Shown here one piece after another: positions 9,090-18,945 of a stretch of DNA of 64,000 nt; the stretch's first letter is position 1; each line of letters opens with the position of its first letter. The notes below the pieces were generated by a model that was given only the letters and a program-made list of their open reading frames with translations, did not search any database and had not been told where the DNA came from. Origin of the DNA: CALGYY01 sp963678485 (GTDB lineage Bacteria > Bacteroidota > Bacteroidia > Bacteroidales > CAIWKO01). The stretch is from positions 3,968,001 through 4,032,000 of the forward strand of contig OY782882.1 in the NCBI GenBank assembly GCA_963678485.1, written 5' to 3'. The translations under genes and the position numbers were made by a program.

Positions 9090-10304
9090 TTATTTGTCGT
9101 TTTTGATTATTTTTTCTGAATGGAAATATCCATTCCCAACAATATTCAAAGTGTAAAGACCATTTGCAACGCCACTGAGATCAATGGTGTTGAAGGTAAT
9201 CAGTGATTCGGATTTTATCAACTGTCCAATGGCATCATATATTTGGAGTGTTGAGTTTTCAGGACAAACAATATAAAACTGCTGATTGAAAGGATTGGGA
9301 TAAACGCGTATGGTCACCTGATCTGTTTTGCAATTCCCGGCAATCGGTCCGTAGCTTGAAGAGCGACCGTCATAATCGTATTGTATAAGTTTAAAATACC
9401 CCTGTTTCAAAGAGGTTTCGTACTGATAATTTATCACATGATTTGAATTTCCGGCTCCGTCGACAGTTCCAAGCATTGAATAATCCTTGCCGTCGGCACT
9501 ATACCAAATCTGGAAATAATCGCAATTGGTCTCAGTGGCTGTGGTCCACATTAATTTTCCGCACTCGTAGGTGAAACTCAGCATCTCCACTGGAAGCGGA
9601 TAGTTTTTATCGACAAGGACCCAAGGTGCATTAAAGGTAATCCCTGAGATTCCGGTCACCTGATCATTAGGTGGGTCGGGCACACCGAACAGAGGGTTGT
9701 AAGGTGCCCAGGTCACGCCATTCCAGTATTCACCGCGAAGGTTGGCTTCTGGGATCACACCAACATCTGTATTTCCTCCAACAGCATCATACATTATATT
9801 GACATTCGTAAACGGGTTGGCTGTATAACCACTGAAGTTTATCAGCCAAAAACGATCTGCCACATTTGCTGAGTTGTCGATGCCGTTTTCGTCCCAAAGA
9901 TTCGTTACGTCGGGGAACCATGCATCACTGTTGGTAGGATAGGGTAGGTTTGCTGGAGTTGTATGATAGGTTGATACAATGATTGATCCCGGCCCTGTTC
10001 CAGAAGCGCTGACGCCCATGCTCACAGTTGCATTATCTCCGTCAGGACTCATGAAAGGAAATACATAAAACCCTGTCGAGGTACCTACCATCCAATTGAT
10101 ACGTGATTGTTCATTATCACTAATGATACCTCCGGTAGTGGCGGTTCTGGAAATTCCTAACGCATTTGGCTGCCCTATAGTTAGCCAAACATTGCCGAGC
10201 ATTGTTACTTTAGCTGAGCCATTAATTTGAAGACCATAATTCTGTCCGAATACCAGCGTTGGTCCTAGCAATAGTAGCAAGAATAAGTTTTTCATAGTAA
10301 GCAA
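9090..10304 (-). CDS. Secreted protein with T9SS type A sorting domain
   Basis: This 404-residue protein begins with a signal peptide (LLLLLLGPTLVFGQ). The start could be the fourth residue, MKNLFLL (10295), which gives a more typical signal sequence. Residues ~20-240 are of unknown fold. Residues ~240-325 form the module PVEMLSFTYEC...FKLIQYDYDG that often precedes a sorting domain. The last ~75 residues are the type A sorting domain (VYPNPFNQQFYI, LQIYDAIGQLI, LSGVANGLYTLNI). It should be exported by the Sec system, moved across the outer membrane by T9SS and anchored or released. The preceding module is clearly related to the one in the 1939-residue neighbour. Substrate or ligand is not known. 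Confidence 0.85.
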   Translation of the reverse strand: MLTMKNLFLLLLLGPTLVFGQNYGLQINGSAKVTMLGNVWLTIGQPNALGISRTATTGGIISDNEQSRINWMVGTSTGFYVFPFMSPDGDNATVSMGVSASGTGPGSIIVSTYHTTPANLPYPTNSDAWFPDVTNLWDENGIDNSANVADRFWLINFSGYTANPFTNVNIMYDAVGGNTDVGVIPEANLRGEYWNGVTWAPYNPLFGVPDPPNDQVTGISGITFNAPWVLVDKNYPLPVEMLSFTYECGKLMWTTATETNCDYFQIWYSADGKDYSMLGTVDGAGNSNHVINYQYETSLKQGYFKLIQYDYDGRSSSYGPIAGNCKTDQVTIRVYPNPFNQQFYIVCPENSTLQIYDAIGQLIKSESLITFNTIDLSGVANGLYTLNIVGNGYFHSEKIIKNDK

Positions 10305-10403
10305 AATCGTAATTGCGACACATTCTCACAAGATACGCAAATGAGTAAGATAAGTCAAGGTTCTGATTGTTAAAAAATGTCAACAACCTGAAGTATTCCG
10401 CCT

Positions 10404-13400
10404 TTAGCGGATAAAGATCTTTGCAGATAATTTAGTATTTCCATCTGATAAATTAATCAGATAAAGTCCATTACTCAACGAGGTGTTCAGTTCAATTCTG
10501 CGCATTCCTGCTGGTCCTTCTTGGTTCTGACACAGGATCTTGCGGCCATTGATATCATAAATACAACAACTAACCTGAACATTCGAAGATATAAAGTAGG
10601 TCACCACCGGATTAATCGCATCCTGAGATACACTGATGATATTGAAATCATCAGTAGCTTCTCCATCACATTGCGAACTTACCGGACCAAAAGATTCGGA
10701 TTTTCCGTCAAAATCGTATTGGACAAGCCTGTAATAGGCTGTTCCATTAAGGGGTTTTGTGTCACTATAACTATAATTTCTAAGTTCATTGCTTTGACCT
10801 GCGCCTCTCACTTCACCGATTTTGGTGTAATTTCTCGCATCAGTGCTACGCTCAATTAAGAAAAGATCATTGTTGATTTCAGAAGCAGTCTGCCATTCGA
10901 TTTGAACATTACCTGACTTACATTCAGCAGTAAAACCAAGCAGTTCAACAGGTAGTGGTGTCAGTCCTTTGGCTATTGCAAACTGAGAGAAGCTGCTTAA
11001 GTTCCATTTATATGCATAGCCATTGGCATACAAGCGACCAAGACCATTTAGTGCGTTGATCGTTCCTCCGCCATTGGTAAATAAGCTGATATCTCCTAAA
11101 CCAACCGGATTGGGGCGTTTTATAATAGTAAACAGATTGTTGTCCGCTGCACTCAGCGAAGTAAAACCTGTAAAGTACAATTTGAAACCATAATTGCCAC
11201 TCGAAACGGCTAAATTCGGATCGATTTGCCAGACACCTTCAGGACAAACCGATGTAAGCGTAGTTGTTCCTTCGATTACGCTTAAACTTCCGGTATTACC
11301 GACAAGTGCACTCGAATCAAAACTAACGGTGATGTAAGTTGTAGGAGCAATAGAGTTATTCACAAACTGAGCAAGGCGCGGATTTGCTTTTATACCAACG
11401 GGAAAATCGTAGGTAAGAGCGTTGGAATAAATTTTTCTTTTCAATAAACCGACTACATAGCTGTTAGCAAATAAGGTATTGCCTGTTCCGGCCACAACGG
11501 CAGCAGGAACATTGTTTTCGACGGTGACTGTTTTGCCTGCACCAATTACCTTTCCGCTGGTTAGAGTGAAAATATTATTTATCGTCACATTTTGTCCAAG
11601 CGTCATTGTATAGGTATTCAGCTTTTTGGCCATTTCAAGGTTATACACAGTGTTGGCTGCATTTCCTCCGAACGTGGTATGTTTACTTCCTTTAATTGCA
11701 ATTGTTCCAAAAGTGTGAGAAAGTAAACTGTTATTAGTGAAATTGCCATGAATATCTAGTTTGCTGCTGGCATTGTTGATGGTCAATGTATGCGGAGTTG
11801 CAATATTGAGATCGTTTGTATAAGCACGGGTGACAGGCGCCACAGGAGCACCAATGGTGGGCTCATTGATAACACCAAGGGTTGGAATAGTCACATTGGT
11901 GGAACTGTCAGGTACCCTCATACTTTCCCAATTACTACATTCAAACCAATCAATACTTGTTGTGCCTACCCATTTTCCGTTTGAGAAACCACCAGGTACA
12001 ATTACAATGGTTCTGCCTAAATTGGGTCCATTGAAGTTTACATAGTCAGGCCCAAGGTCATACGAAGCGTCATCCGGATAGCCAGTCCAGTTGCTGGAAT
12101 TACCAATGCGGTCAATCCAATCCCTTTGCGATGTCGGAGTTAAAAGACCCGTGTATTTGTTCATATCAGCCTGGGATGTTGGCCAGGCAAGAAAACAATC
12201 GAAATTGATTGGTTTATCTGAGTTTTGTGTTCCACCTCCTGCAGCGTTTGCACAGACAGGTGTCCACACATTGCTTTTTGTATTAAATCCATAAAGAAAG
12301 TACCCAGAATATGTGCCTGCATCAGAAGTGGCCGTGGTACTTCCTGGTCCGCCTACATTACCGCCGGACATAAAAAATATCTGTTCGCCAAATGCATTCA
12401 TGTCAAAATTGCCCTGACCACTAGGTTGAGGTTTACTCACCGACCAGTTTAAATCAGGTGATACCATTGACGGTGTACCTAGTGTAACTCGCACTGTAAT
12501 AATCTCTCCTGCAGGCAAATCTGAGGTGGTTCGCACTAAACGTATCCAGCCTTCTGAAATACCCCAACCATTCGTCGTTCCGCACTTTTGGTAAGCATTA
12601 TCGGTAATATCTATGGTTGTACCAACAGGAATTGGCACGAAACAAACAAAGCTAATCTCATCTACTCCGCTACCAATATCAGTATTGAATGCTAAAATTG
12701 CTAAATCTCCCGGTGCAATACCAACAGTGGCAGTAGTGGAAACGAATCCATTACAGGTGACTGTAACACTGCTTGCAGCGCCTCCGCCTGAATTAGTAAT
12801 GATCTCTCCATTATAGGTAGCAACGGCTAAGCCTGATTTTAATCTTACATAGATGGTTGTTGCTGTCAGCGTTGCTGAAGTATATGGAACTAACAGGCTG
12901 CTGGTGAAGGTTACATTGTTGAGTGATATCTCATAATTGGCCGGAGCTGTCACTGTTATATTACCAGGAGCTCCTGTTAGGTTGAGCCCTGATAATTGAT
13001 AGGTTTGAGCTGTACTTGGTCCGCTCCCGAAAATATAAGAGAAACCTGTTAGCAAGCCAGGAGAAACGAACAAAGATGGTCCTGAAATATTAAAGCAAGT
13101 CCATGAGATATCGTCAATTGCAATACGTTTTGTGGTGGTATTTGAGAACTGCACCACGATGTTTCCGCTGACGTTGATTCCACTAATAGTTGTGGTTTGT
13201 GAAACAGTGCTGTAGGGCACGGTGCCAACGAGGCTGCCGTTGACAAGTACGTCAAGATTTCCTGCCGCATCTGCAAAAGGAAGTTTTGTGGTAACGGTTA
13301 AATTTCCAATACCATTTGGATAAGTGTCAGAAGTGAGAGTTCCAGTTCTTATACAAATAGCCTTGCTTGTAATTGTCTGATCAGATCTGGAATCTGTAGC

Positions 13401-16223
13401 CGTCCAGTTTACACCATCATCGCCCACCCATGTTCTTGTTCCATATGTTGAACTACCCGGTGTGCAACCTGAAGTACACAGATTGGAGAAGGTCTCGGTT
13501 CCACAGAACAGTGAAACGGCATTGACCGTCATTGTGATTGAATTCGATGGAATAGCAATGGCAGGAGCACATGGCGAGGCTGGTGTCATATAGCAAACAA
13601 TCACATCACCGGTGATTATTGTCGCATCAGTATAGACGTTGCTATTGGTTCCAACGTTTGCTCCATTCTTCTTCCACTGATAAGAAGGTGTCCCCCCATT
13701 AACAGGTGTAGCAGTGAAGGTTACCAGTGTCCCTGTAGTAATGGTGCTTGAAGGTGATGCCGTTATCGTCACCATTGGAACGGTTCCATTAACAACTACG
13801 GTTGTTGTTCCAGCAATACTTGTGCAGCCAGCAACCGTTGATGTTACGAAGTAAGAACCGGAGGCAGCAATGGTTGCTGAAGCAATACTTGGATTCTGCA
13901 CTGCTGATGTAAATGAATTAGGTCCTGTCCACGCTATTGTACCAACAGCAGTGGAAGTCAGATTGAGTGCCGAACCTTCGCAAATAGGACTATTAGAGCC
14001 AACGGTTGGTGTTGCAGGGGTTGCATTGATGGCAAGCGTTACATTGCGAGCGAATGCTGTGCTGCAAGTAGCATTTGTAATTTGAGTAATCTGAAGTACT
14101 TGTCCGTTATTAGCTGCAGTTAACGCATCAACGGTAAAACTTGCTGCACCTGATGCGTTGCTGTTGATGCCAGTCACTGCAGTTTGTGGCACACCTGCAA
14201 TAGAATAGTTAATTATATTCCCGGTTGTGTTGGCAACCATTCCAGTTAAATTGATAATAACCGGACTGCCTTCGCAGATCGTTGCCGCCTGAGCTGCCCC
14301 AGTTAATGTTGGTGCCACACAGCCTGCGCTGTAACATGTCCAGGAAATATCATCGATGACAACTTGCTTGGCTAAAGCATTTCGAATTTCGATTACAACA
14401 GTCCCAGCAATGTTTATATTATTTACCGTGAAGGTTTGCACTGTTGTATTATCCCAAGCAATTGATGTTCCTTGGGAAATGCCATTGACAAAGAGCTCAA
14501 CTTGACGATTTCCAGCGCCCGTAAATGCCTTTTTTAAGCTACAAGTGAAATTTCCAATCCCCCCAGTAGCGTTGCCCGAAGTTAGTTTTGCTGTTGTAGC
14601 ACCTTCAAACATAATTCCTTTACCAGTTATACCATAAGTACTTTCATCCCTTGATCCAACATAACTCCATGATAATGAGTTGTCACCAGTAAAGCCACCA
14701 GTAGCGTAAGTTCCTGTAAGTGCTGCATTTGTAAATGTTTCTGATCCGCAATTCGTTGAGGGTGCAGTGACGTTTCCATTACAAGTAACGTTCACTGTTG
14801 CTGCTCCACCTCCGGCGTTGGTGACTAATTCTCCATTATACGCACCGACGGCTAATCCAGCCCTGAGCCTGACATAAATAGTTGTTGCGGCTAAGGTTGC
14901 AGAAGCATATGAGACATTCACTGTGGATCCAAAAACTGTATTGTTAAGCGAAACATCATAGTTGGTACTTCCTGAAACTGTTATTGTGCTTGGCCATCCG
15001 GTAAGATTAGTCCCTGACAGCGAATAACTTTGCGAAGCACTTGGTCCGCTACCAAAGACATAATCCAATGCGGAAAGGGATGTTGGCGTTACAGTAAGTG
15101 TTGGTGTTGGAGGAGTGCTGACTGTACCGTTACAAGTAACGTTCAAAGTGGTGGCACCACCACCGGCGTTGGTCACCAGTTCTCCGTTGTAGGTTCCAAC
15201 ACTTAGGCCTGCTTTTAATCTGACATAAATTGTTGTCGCTGCAAGAGTTGCTGTATTATAAGGAACATTCACTGATGCGAAAAAATTGGAATTGTCAGTA
15301 GAAACCATATAATTGGTTGATCCGCTAACCAAAATATTTCCGGGGAAGCCTGTTAGATTTGCTCCCGAGAGCTGATAACTTTGGGAGGCACTTGGTCCGC
15401 TTCCAAAGACGTAATCTAGACCTGATAGGGAAGTGGGGGCAACAGTGAGGGTAGGTGCAACGGAACCAGTGGCTGTGACCGAAAAGTCGTCTATTGCAAG
15501 CCCTGGACTTGTTGATCCTGTTTTAGTCCATCTAAACCAAATCTCTTGTCCGTTATTAACATTAACTGTGATTGTTGAAGACTTTGCTAAATAATTCGCA
15601 GCAAGGTTTCCATCAAGTGCTCCAGCTGTTCCAGTTTTGGGTGCCGTAAAATCAAGTGCAGTAACAGCAGTCCATGTTCCAGTGGTTAAAGAAGTCGCTC
15701 CGACCTGATACTCAAAAACTAAAGTCTGAGCATTAGTTGTTTGTCGCCATTGTTCGCCCCTGTATGAAACACTAAAAGAAGTCGCTGTTGATCCGGAATT
15801 GTTTGCAAGACGGACACCAATATAGGCAGTTGCTACTGAACCAGAGGTAAGTGCTCCTAATGCACGTTCTGTAGATGCGGTTGTTCCATAACTATGAAGT
15901 CCTCCTGTAGTACTTGTTCCATCATCCCCAATATAGACAACTCGGTTTGTGTACCAACCAGCAATTGTAGTATTATCAGTCCAAACGTTGGTGGTTCCTG
16001 AATTTGCTAAAGTGTTGAAGTTTTGTGTAAAAGCGGTTCCTAATGCAGTAATGGATACCTGTCCCAAACTCTGCTCAACTCCGCCCATTATGGCCAATAT
16101 TAAAACCAAATAGCTAATAATTCTTTTTCGTCTACTATTGAGTGTAGCCCTCATGCCTGCACATCGTTGCATGATTAAGTAGGTCAGTATGTTTTTCATA
16201 TTCAATGAATTTGCAATAAACAA
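10404..16223 (-). CDS. Large multidomain T9SS-secreted protein
   Basis: This 1939-residue protein is exported. The signal peptide is best seen after a basic stretch (SRRKRIISYLVLILAIMGG), so the real start may be M9 (16199) or M24 (16154). The first ~230 residues are a module with SFSVSYRGEQW and AIDDFSVTA seen in many Bacteroidota surface proteins. Three ~110-residue repeats (VFGSGPSASQSYQLSG...TTIYVRLKAGL...GELVTNAGGG) lie near 255-365, 370-480 and 1050-1160. Two related domains end in DDISWTC, with Ig- or PKD-like segments between them. A lamin-tail-like segment (PGDLAILAFNTD) starts near 1165. A C-terminal module related to the one in the 404-residue neighbour leads into a sorting-type domain (CCIYDINGRKIL, SLSNGLYLINLSDG). 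No catalytic motif was recognised. It lies 100 bp upstream of the 404-residue gene and may share its transcript. Confidence 0.85.
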   Translation of the reverse strand: MFIANSLNMKNILTYLIMQRCAGMRATLNSRRKRIISYLVLILAIMGGVEQSLGQVSITALGTAFTQNFNTLANSGTTNVWTDNTTIAGWYTNRVVYIGDDGTSTTGGLHSYGTTASTERALGALTSGSVATAYIGVRLANNSGSTATSFSVSYRGEQWRQTTNAQTLVFEYQVGATSLTTGTWTAVTALDFTAPKTGTAGALDGNLAANYLAKSSTITVNVNNGQEIWFRWTKTGSTSPGLAIDDFSVTATGSVAPTLTVAPTSLSGLDYVFGSGPSASQSYQLSGANLTGFPGNILVSGSTNYMVSTDNSNFFASVNVPYNTATLAATTIYVRLKAGLSVGTYNGELVTNAGGGATTLNVTCNGTVSTPPTPTLTVTPTSLSALDYVFGSGPSASQSYSLSGTNLTGWPSTITVSGSTNYDVSLNNTVFGSTVNVSYASATLAATTIYVRLRAGLAVGAYNGELVTNAGGGAATVNVTCNGNVTAPSTNCGSETFTNAALTGTYATGGFTGDNSLSWSYVGSRDESTYGITGKGIMFEGATTAKLTSGNATGGIGNFTCSLKKAFTGAGNRQVELFVNGISQGTSIAWDNTTVQTFTVNNINIAGTVVIEIRNALAKQVVIDDISWTCYSAGCVAPTLTGAAQAATICEGSPVIINLTGMVANTTGNIINYSIAGVPQTAVTGINSNASGAASFTVDALTAANNGQVLQITQITNATCSTAFARNVTLAINATPATPTVGSNSPICEGSALNLTSTAVGTIAWTGPNSFTSAVQNPSIASATIAASGSYFVTSTVAGCTSIAGTTTVVVNGTVPMVTITASPSSTITTGTLVTFTATPVNGGTPSYQWKKNGANVGTNSNVYTDATIITGDVIVCYMTPASPCAPAIAIPSNSITMTVNAVSLFCGTETFSNLCTSGCTPGSSTYGTRTWVGDDGVNWTATDSRSDQTITSKAICIRTGTLTSDTYPNGIGNLTVTTKLPFADAAGNLDVLVNGSLVGTVPYSTVSQTTTISGINVSGNIVVQFSNTTTKRIAIDDISWTCFNISGPSLFVSPGLLTGFSYIFGSGPSTAQTYQLSGLNLTGAPGNITVTAPANYEISLNNVTFTSSLLVPYTSATLTATTIYVRLKSGLAVATYNGEIITNSGGGAASSVTVTCNGFVSTTATVGIAPGDLAILAFNTDIGSGVDEISFVCFVPIPVGTTIDITDNAYQKCGTTNGWGISEGWIRLVRTTSDLPAGEIITVRVTLGTPSMVSPDLNWSVSKPQPSGQGNFDMNAFGEQIFFMSGGNVGGPGSTTATSDAGTYSGYFLYGFNTKSNVWTPVCANAAGGGTQNSDKPINFDCFLAWPTSQADMNKYTGLLTPTSQRDWIDRIGNSSNWTGYPDDASYDLGPDYVNFNGPNLGRTIVIVPGGFSNGKWVGTTSIDWFECSNWESMRVPDSSTNVTIPTLGVINEPTIGAPVAPVTRAYTNDLNIATPHTLTINNASSKLDIHGNFTNNSLLSHTFGTIAIKGSKHTTFGGNAANTVYNLEMAKKLNTYTMTLGQNVTINNIFTLTSGKVIGAGKTVTVENNVPAAVVAGTGNTLFANSYVVGLLKRKIYSNALTYDFPVGIKANPRLAQFVNNSIAPTTYITVSFDSSALVGNTGSLSVIEGTTTLTSVCPEGVWQIDPNLAVSSGNYGFKLYFTGFTSLSAADNNLFTIIKRPNPVGLGDISLFTNGGGTINALNGLGRLYANGYAYKWNLSSFSQFAIAKGLTPLPVELLGFTAECKSGNVQIEWQTASEINNDLFLIERSTDARNYTKIGEVRGAGQSNELRNYSYSDTKPLNGTAYYRLVQYDFDGKSESFGPVSSQCDGEATDDFNIISVSQDAINPVVTYFISSNVQVSCCIYDINGRKILCQNQEGPAGMRRIELNTSLSNGLYLINLSDGNTKLSAKIFIR

Positions 16224-16440
16224 ATAATATCTTGTATAATTGAAATTCAGTGGTTTTGGACCTTCTCCGGGGAGGAGAATTCGTGTAGGGTGTTCACTGA
16301 ATGTACTAGTCCATATTTTTACTTAAAGTAGCCATGCTTTTTAAGTAATTGAGCTCTTTGCAATGCCCCTTTCTTTCTATAGGTACGCTATTTAGCTCAA
16401 TATACAAAAATACATATAAAGGCGACGAAACCCAATTAAA

Positions 16441-16475
16441 TTAATGTTAATTTATCATTGTTTTATTAACATTAA
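16441..16475. repeat. Perfect 11-bp AT-rich inverted repeat
   Basis: TTAATGTTAAT and its exact complement are separated by 13 nt, about 220 bp upstream of the 1939-residue gene and downstream of the S46 peptidase. It could be a protein-binding dyad or a weak hairpin. The base composition makes chance occurrence less surprising than for a GC-rich repeat. Confidence 0.5.
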
Positions 16476-16538
16476 CTTTTACTAAATATTTTTACCTATT
16501 GATGTAAGCCATTTGAAGCTCCAAATAGCCATTATAAA

Positions 16539-16567
16539 GAAAGGACTACTTGTTAAGTAATCCTTTC
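16539..16567 (-). terminator. Terminator of the S46 peptidase gene
   Basis: A 13-bp stem with one mismatch (GAAAGGA...TCCTTTC core) and a 3-nt loop sits 47 bp after the stop at 16615. The minus-strand tail is T-rich (TCTTTATAAT). Confidence 0.65.
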
Positions 16568-16614
16568 AACTTTCGAATAAATTAAGAAGAAAAATAGCGG
16601 ACTTCAGACTTGAA

Positions 16615-18783
16615 TTATTCCACGATGTCCATTTCTTTCAATAGATAACTGGCTCCCGCATATTTGTCGATGAGGAAAAGCACATAGCGAATGTCGACTG
16701 CAATGTTACGGCATTTGGCTGGATCGTAATAAATGTCACTCATGGTTCCCTCCCAAACGCGGTCGAAATGAAGGCCAATAAGTTGTCCTTCAGCATTCAA
16801 GACCGGACTTCCAGAGTTGCCACCTGTTGTGTGATTGGTCGCTAAAAAACAGACGTGCATACGGCCATCTTTATCGGCGTACCGACCATAATCCTTTTTC
16901 TTCCAAAGTACCTTTAATTGAGGATCAACATTATAATCTGTAAGTAAAGTATCTTCCTTTTCCATCACTCCGTCAAGCGTTGTAAAGTAGTTGTAAACCA
17001 CCCCATCCCTTAGTTCATAAGCTTTGATCGTGCCGTATGAAATTCTCATTGTGCTGTTGGCATCAGGGTAGAATTTTTTTGATGGCTGCATTTCCATTAA
17101 ACCCTTCATATACAAGCGTTGCTGTACGTAAATCTGTGCTTCTAATGATGCCATTTGAGGGGCAATAGTATTAGCGTAAAAATTATAAATGCTTCGGGCC
17201 AACATGTACATGGGATCTTGCTCAAGTTTACTGAAATCTTTAATCGTGTATTCGGTCAATAATTTGCTGACTTTCTTTTCATTAACCAAATCGGATTTTG
17301 TAAATAAGTAATCCGAATATTTCATAAAATCTCCGCCAAATCGTTCGCTCTGTTTTACCAGTGTATCAGGCACATACGCTTTGTCGAGGCCTTTGTAGTA
17401 CATTCCCATCAATGTCGTAAAGGTCTCTTTATCAAGCATCATGTTATAGTTTTTGAAAAAACCTTTGGATGTTTGCTTAAAGAAGTCGACAGTTTTCATA
17501 AAGACTTCAGCTTTTACCGTATCGCTTTTGGACAATTCTACCAGTTTGAACCATGAATTTGCGTATGGAATTACCTCCACGCCAAGACCTGCCTCCCTGT
17601 AAAAGATGTAGGCCAATCGATACGGTTTATACTGATCATATAAGCTCTTAAAATTTGCCAATACACTTCCATATATTTTCTTTCTGGCAGGGGTTTCATT
17701 CGCCCATTGCTGGAACGCGACTTCGGCTTGTTGCTTTATGCCTACAGCGTCAAGTCGGCGAAGTCCGGTAACCTCACCAAACATTTTCTTCCATCCATTA
17801 GCTATAGTTACCCTTTTTGCACTGTACTGGATTTTTGTGAGCTTACTCAAAGCCATGTATTTTTCCATGATTTCGATGCGACGCTCCCGGATTTTAATTG
17901 CTGCCGGATCCTCCGTATTAACCAGAAGCTCAAGTGCATAGGAGGGAAGGTATTCCTGAGTTGTTCCCGGGAATCCGAATAGCATGGTAAAATCATTTTC
18001 CTTGACACCTTTGAGCGAAATGCTCAGATGTTTTTTTGGTTTATATGGAACATTATCAGCAGAATACTGAGAAGGTTTGTTATCCGGACCGGCATAAATG
18101 CGAAACAATGAAAAGTCACCGGTGTGTCTGGGCCACATCCAATTGTCGGTCTCACCCCCGAAATCACCAATGCGATTAGGTGGCGCACCTACCAGTCGAA
18201 CGTCCTCATATTCATCGCTAACAATTAAAAAATACTGATTTCCATAATAAAAGGCCTTTACCTTGGCAACCGATTTTGTGCCTTCCACAGCCTCTTTTTC
18301 AATTTTACTTATATTGGCTTGAATCAAGTCGGTGCGGGCTTTATCATCCATATTGTCGGTGACTCCCTGCAGCACTTTTGCCGTTACATCTTCCATACGG
18401 TTAAGAATCGTAATCTTCAATCCGGCATTCGGTAACTCTTCAGCTCGGTTCATGGCCCAGAACCCTGAAGTAATATAATCGTATTTGATGCTCGAATGGG
18501 ATTGAATCATACTGAATCCACAGTGATGATTGGTGAGTAGGAGCCCTTCATCAGAAATAATCTCTGCTGTGCACACACCGCCAAACATTACAATTGCATC
18601 TTTAAGGCTGGGTTGGTTAATGTCGTACAAATCCTTCGCAGTTATTTTCATTCCCAACCGCTGCATTTCCGATTCAGGATAATCGCCAAGCAGCATGGGT
18701 AGCCACATGCCTTCATCAGCAATGACTAGAGCGAAGCGGGAAGACATCAATAGTATGATCAAGCCAAGTAGTACTTTTTTCAT
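16615..18783 (-). CDS. dpp11: S46 family dipeptidyl-peptidase, DPP11 type (Asp/Glu-specific)
   Basis: This 722-residue secreted serine exopeptidase removes dipeptides from the N-terminus of peptides in the periplasm. A signal peptide spans ~1-22. The catalytic His is in NHHCGF (H87) and the catalytic Ser in GGNSGSP (S657); the Asp should lie in the GDFSLFR segment near 228. The segment after the Ser, GLHFDRVWEGTMSD, carries Arg at 675. In Porphyromonas gingivalis DPP11 the equivalent residues are H85, S655 and R673, where Arg gives specificity for acidic P1 residues, while DPP7 has Gly there. The constant offset of two supports the DPP11 assignment. Length matches the family (~720). Monocistronic, with its own terminator. 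These enzymes support growth on proteins as a carbon source. Confidence 0.9.
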   Translation of the reverse strand: MKKVLLGLIILLMSSRFALVIADEGMWLPMLLGDYPESEMQRLGMKITAKDLYDINQPSLKDAIVMFGGVCTAEIISDEGLLLTNHHCGFSMIQSHSSIKYDYITSGFWAMNRAEELPNAGLKITILNRMEDVTAKVLQGVTDNMDDKARTDLIQANISKIEKEAVEGTKSVAKVKAFYYGNQYFLIVSDEYEDVRLVGAPPNRIGDFGGETDNWMWPRHTGDFSLFRIYAGPDNKPSQYSADNVPYKPKKHLSISLKGVKENDFTMLFGFPGTTQEYLPSYALELLVNTEDPAAIKIRERRIEIMEKYMALSKLTKIQYSAKRVTIANGWKKMFGEVTGLRRLDAVGIKQQAEVAFQQWANETPARKKIYGSVLANFKSLYDQYKPYRLAYIFYREAGLGVEVIPYANSWFKLVELSKSDTVKAEVFMKTVDFFKQTSKGFFKNYNMMLDKETFTTLMGMYYKGLDKAYVPDTLVKQSERFGGDFMKYSDYLFTKSDLVNEKKVSKLLTEYTIKDFSKLEQDPMYMLARSIYNFYANTIAPQMASLEAQIYVQQRLYMKGLMEMQPSKKFYPDANSTMRISYGTIKAYELRDGVVYNYFTTLDGVMEKEDTLLTDYNVDPQLKVLWKKKDYGRYADKDGRMHVCFLATNHTTGGNSGSPVLNAEGQLIGLHFDRVWEGTMSDIYYDPAKCRNIAVDIRYVLFLIDKYAGASYLLKEMDIVE

Positions 18784-18914
18784 AAGGTCAGACCTTTGTT
18801 AAGAAAAACTTAATTTGCTATAAAAATAAGAAAAATATACGCATCACAGTTCAACTCAATTTTTAATTTGTTAAAGTTTTTTTTAGCGCTTACCAAAATT
18901 GCCTTAGGATTATG

Positions 18915-18922
18915 TATTTTCG
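18915..18922 (+). promoter_or_regulatory. Bacteroidota -7 box variant for the 221-residue lipoprotein
   Basis: TATTTTCG matches TAnnTTTG at all but one base and lies 23 bp upstream of the chosen start at 18946. It supports that start, because an in-frame ATG at 18868 would be upstream of the promoter. Confidence 0.4.
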
Positions 18923-18945
18923 TTCAACAATCAAATTATTATTCT

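Larger units (their letters stand above)
16224..16614. other. Spacer between the S46 peptidase and the 1939-residue protein genes
   Basis: No gene is seen in this 391-bp AT-rich spacer. It holds the terminator of the S46 peptidase gene (16539-16567) and an 11-bp inverted repeat (16441-16475). It should also hold the promoter of the 1939-residue gene, which I could not place. Confidence 0.5.
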
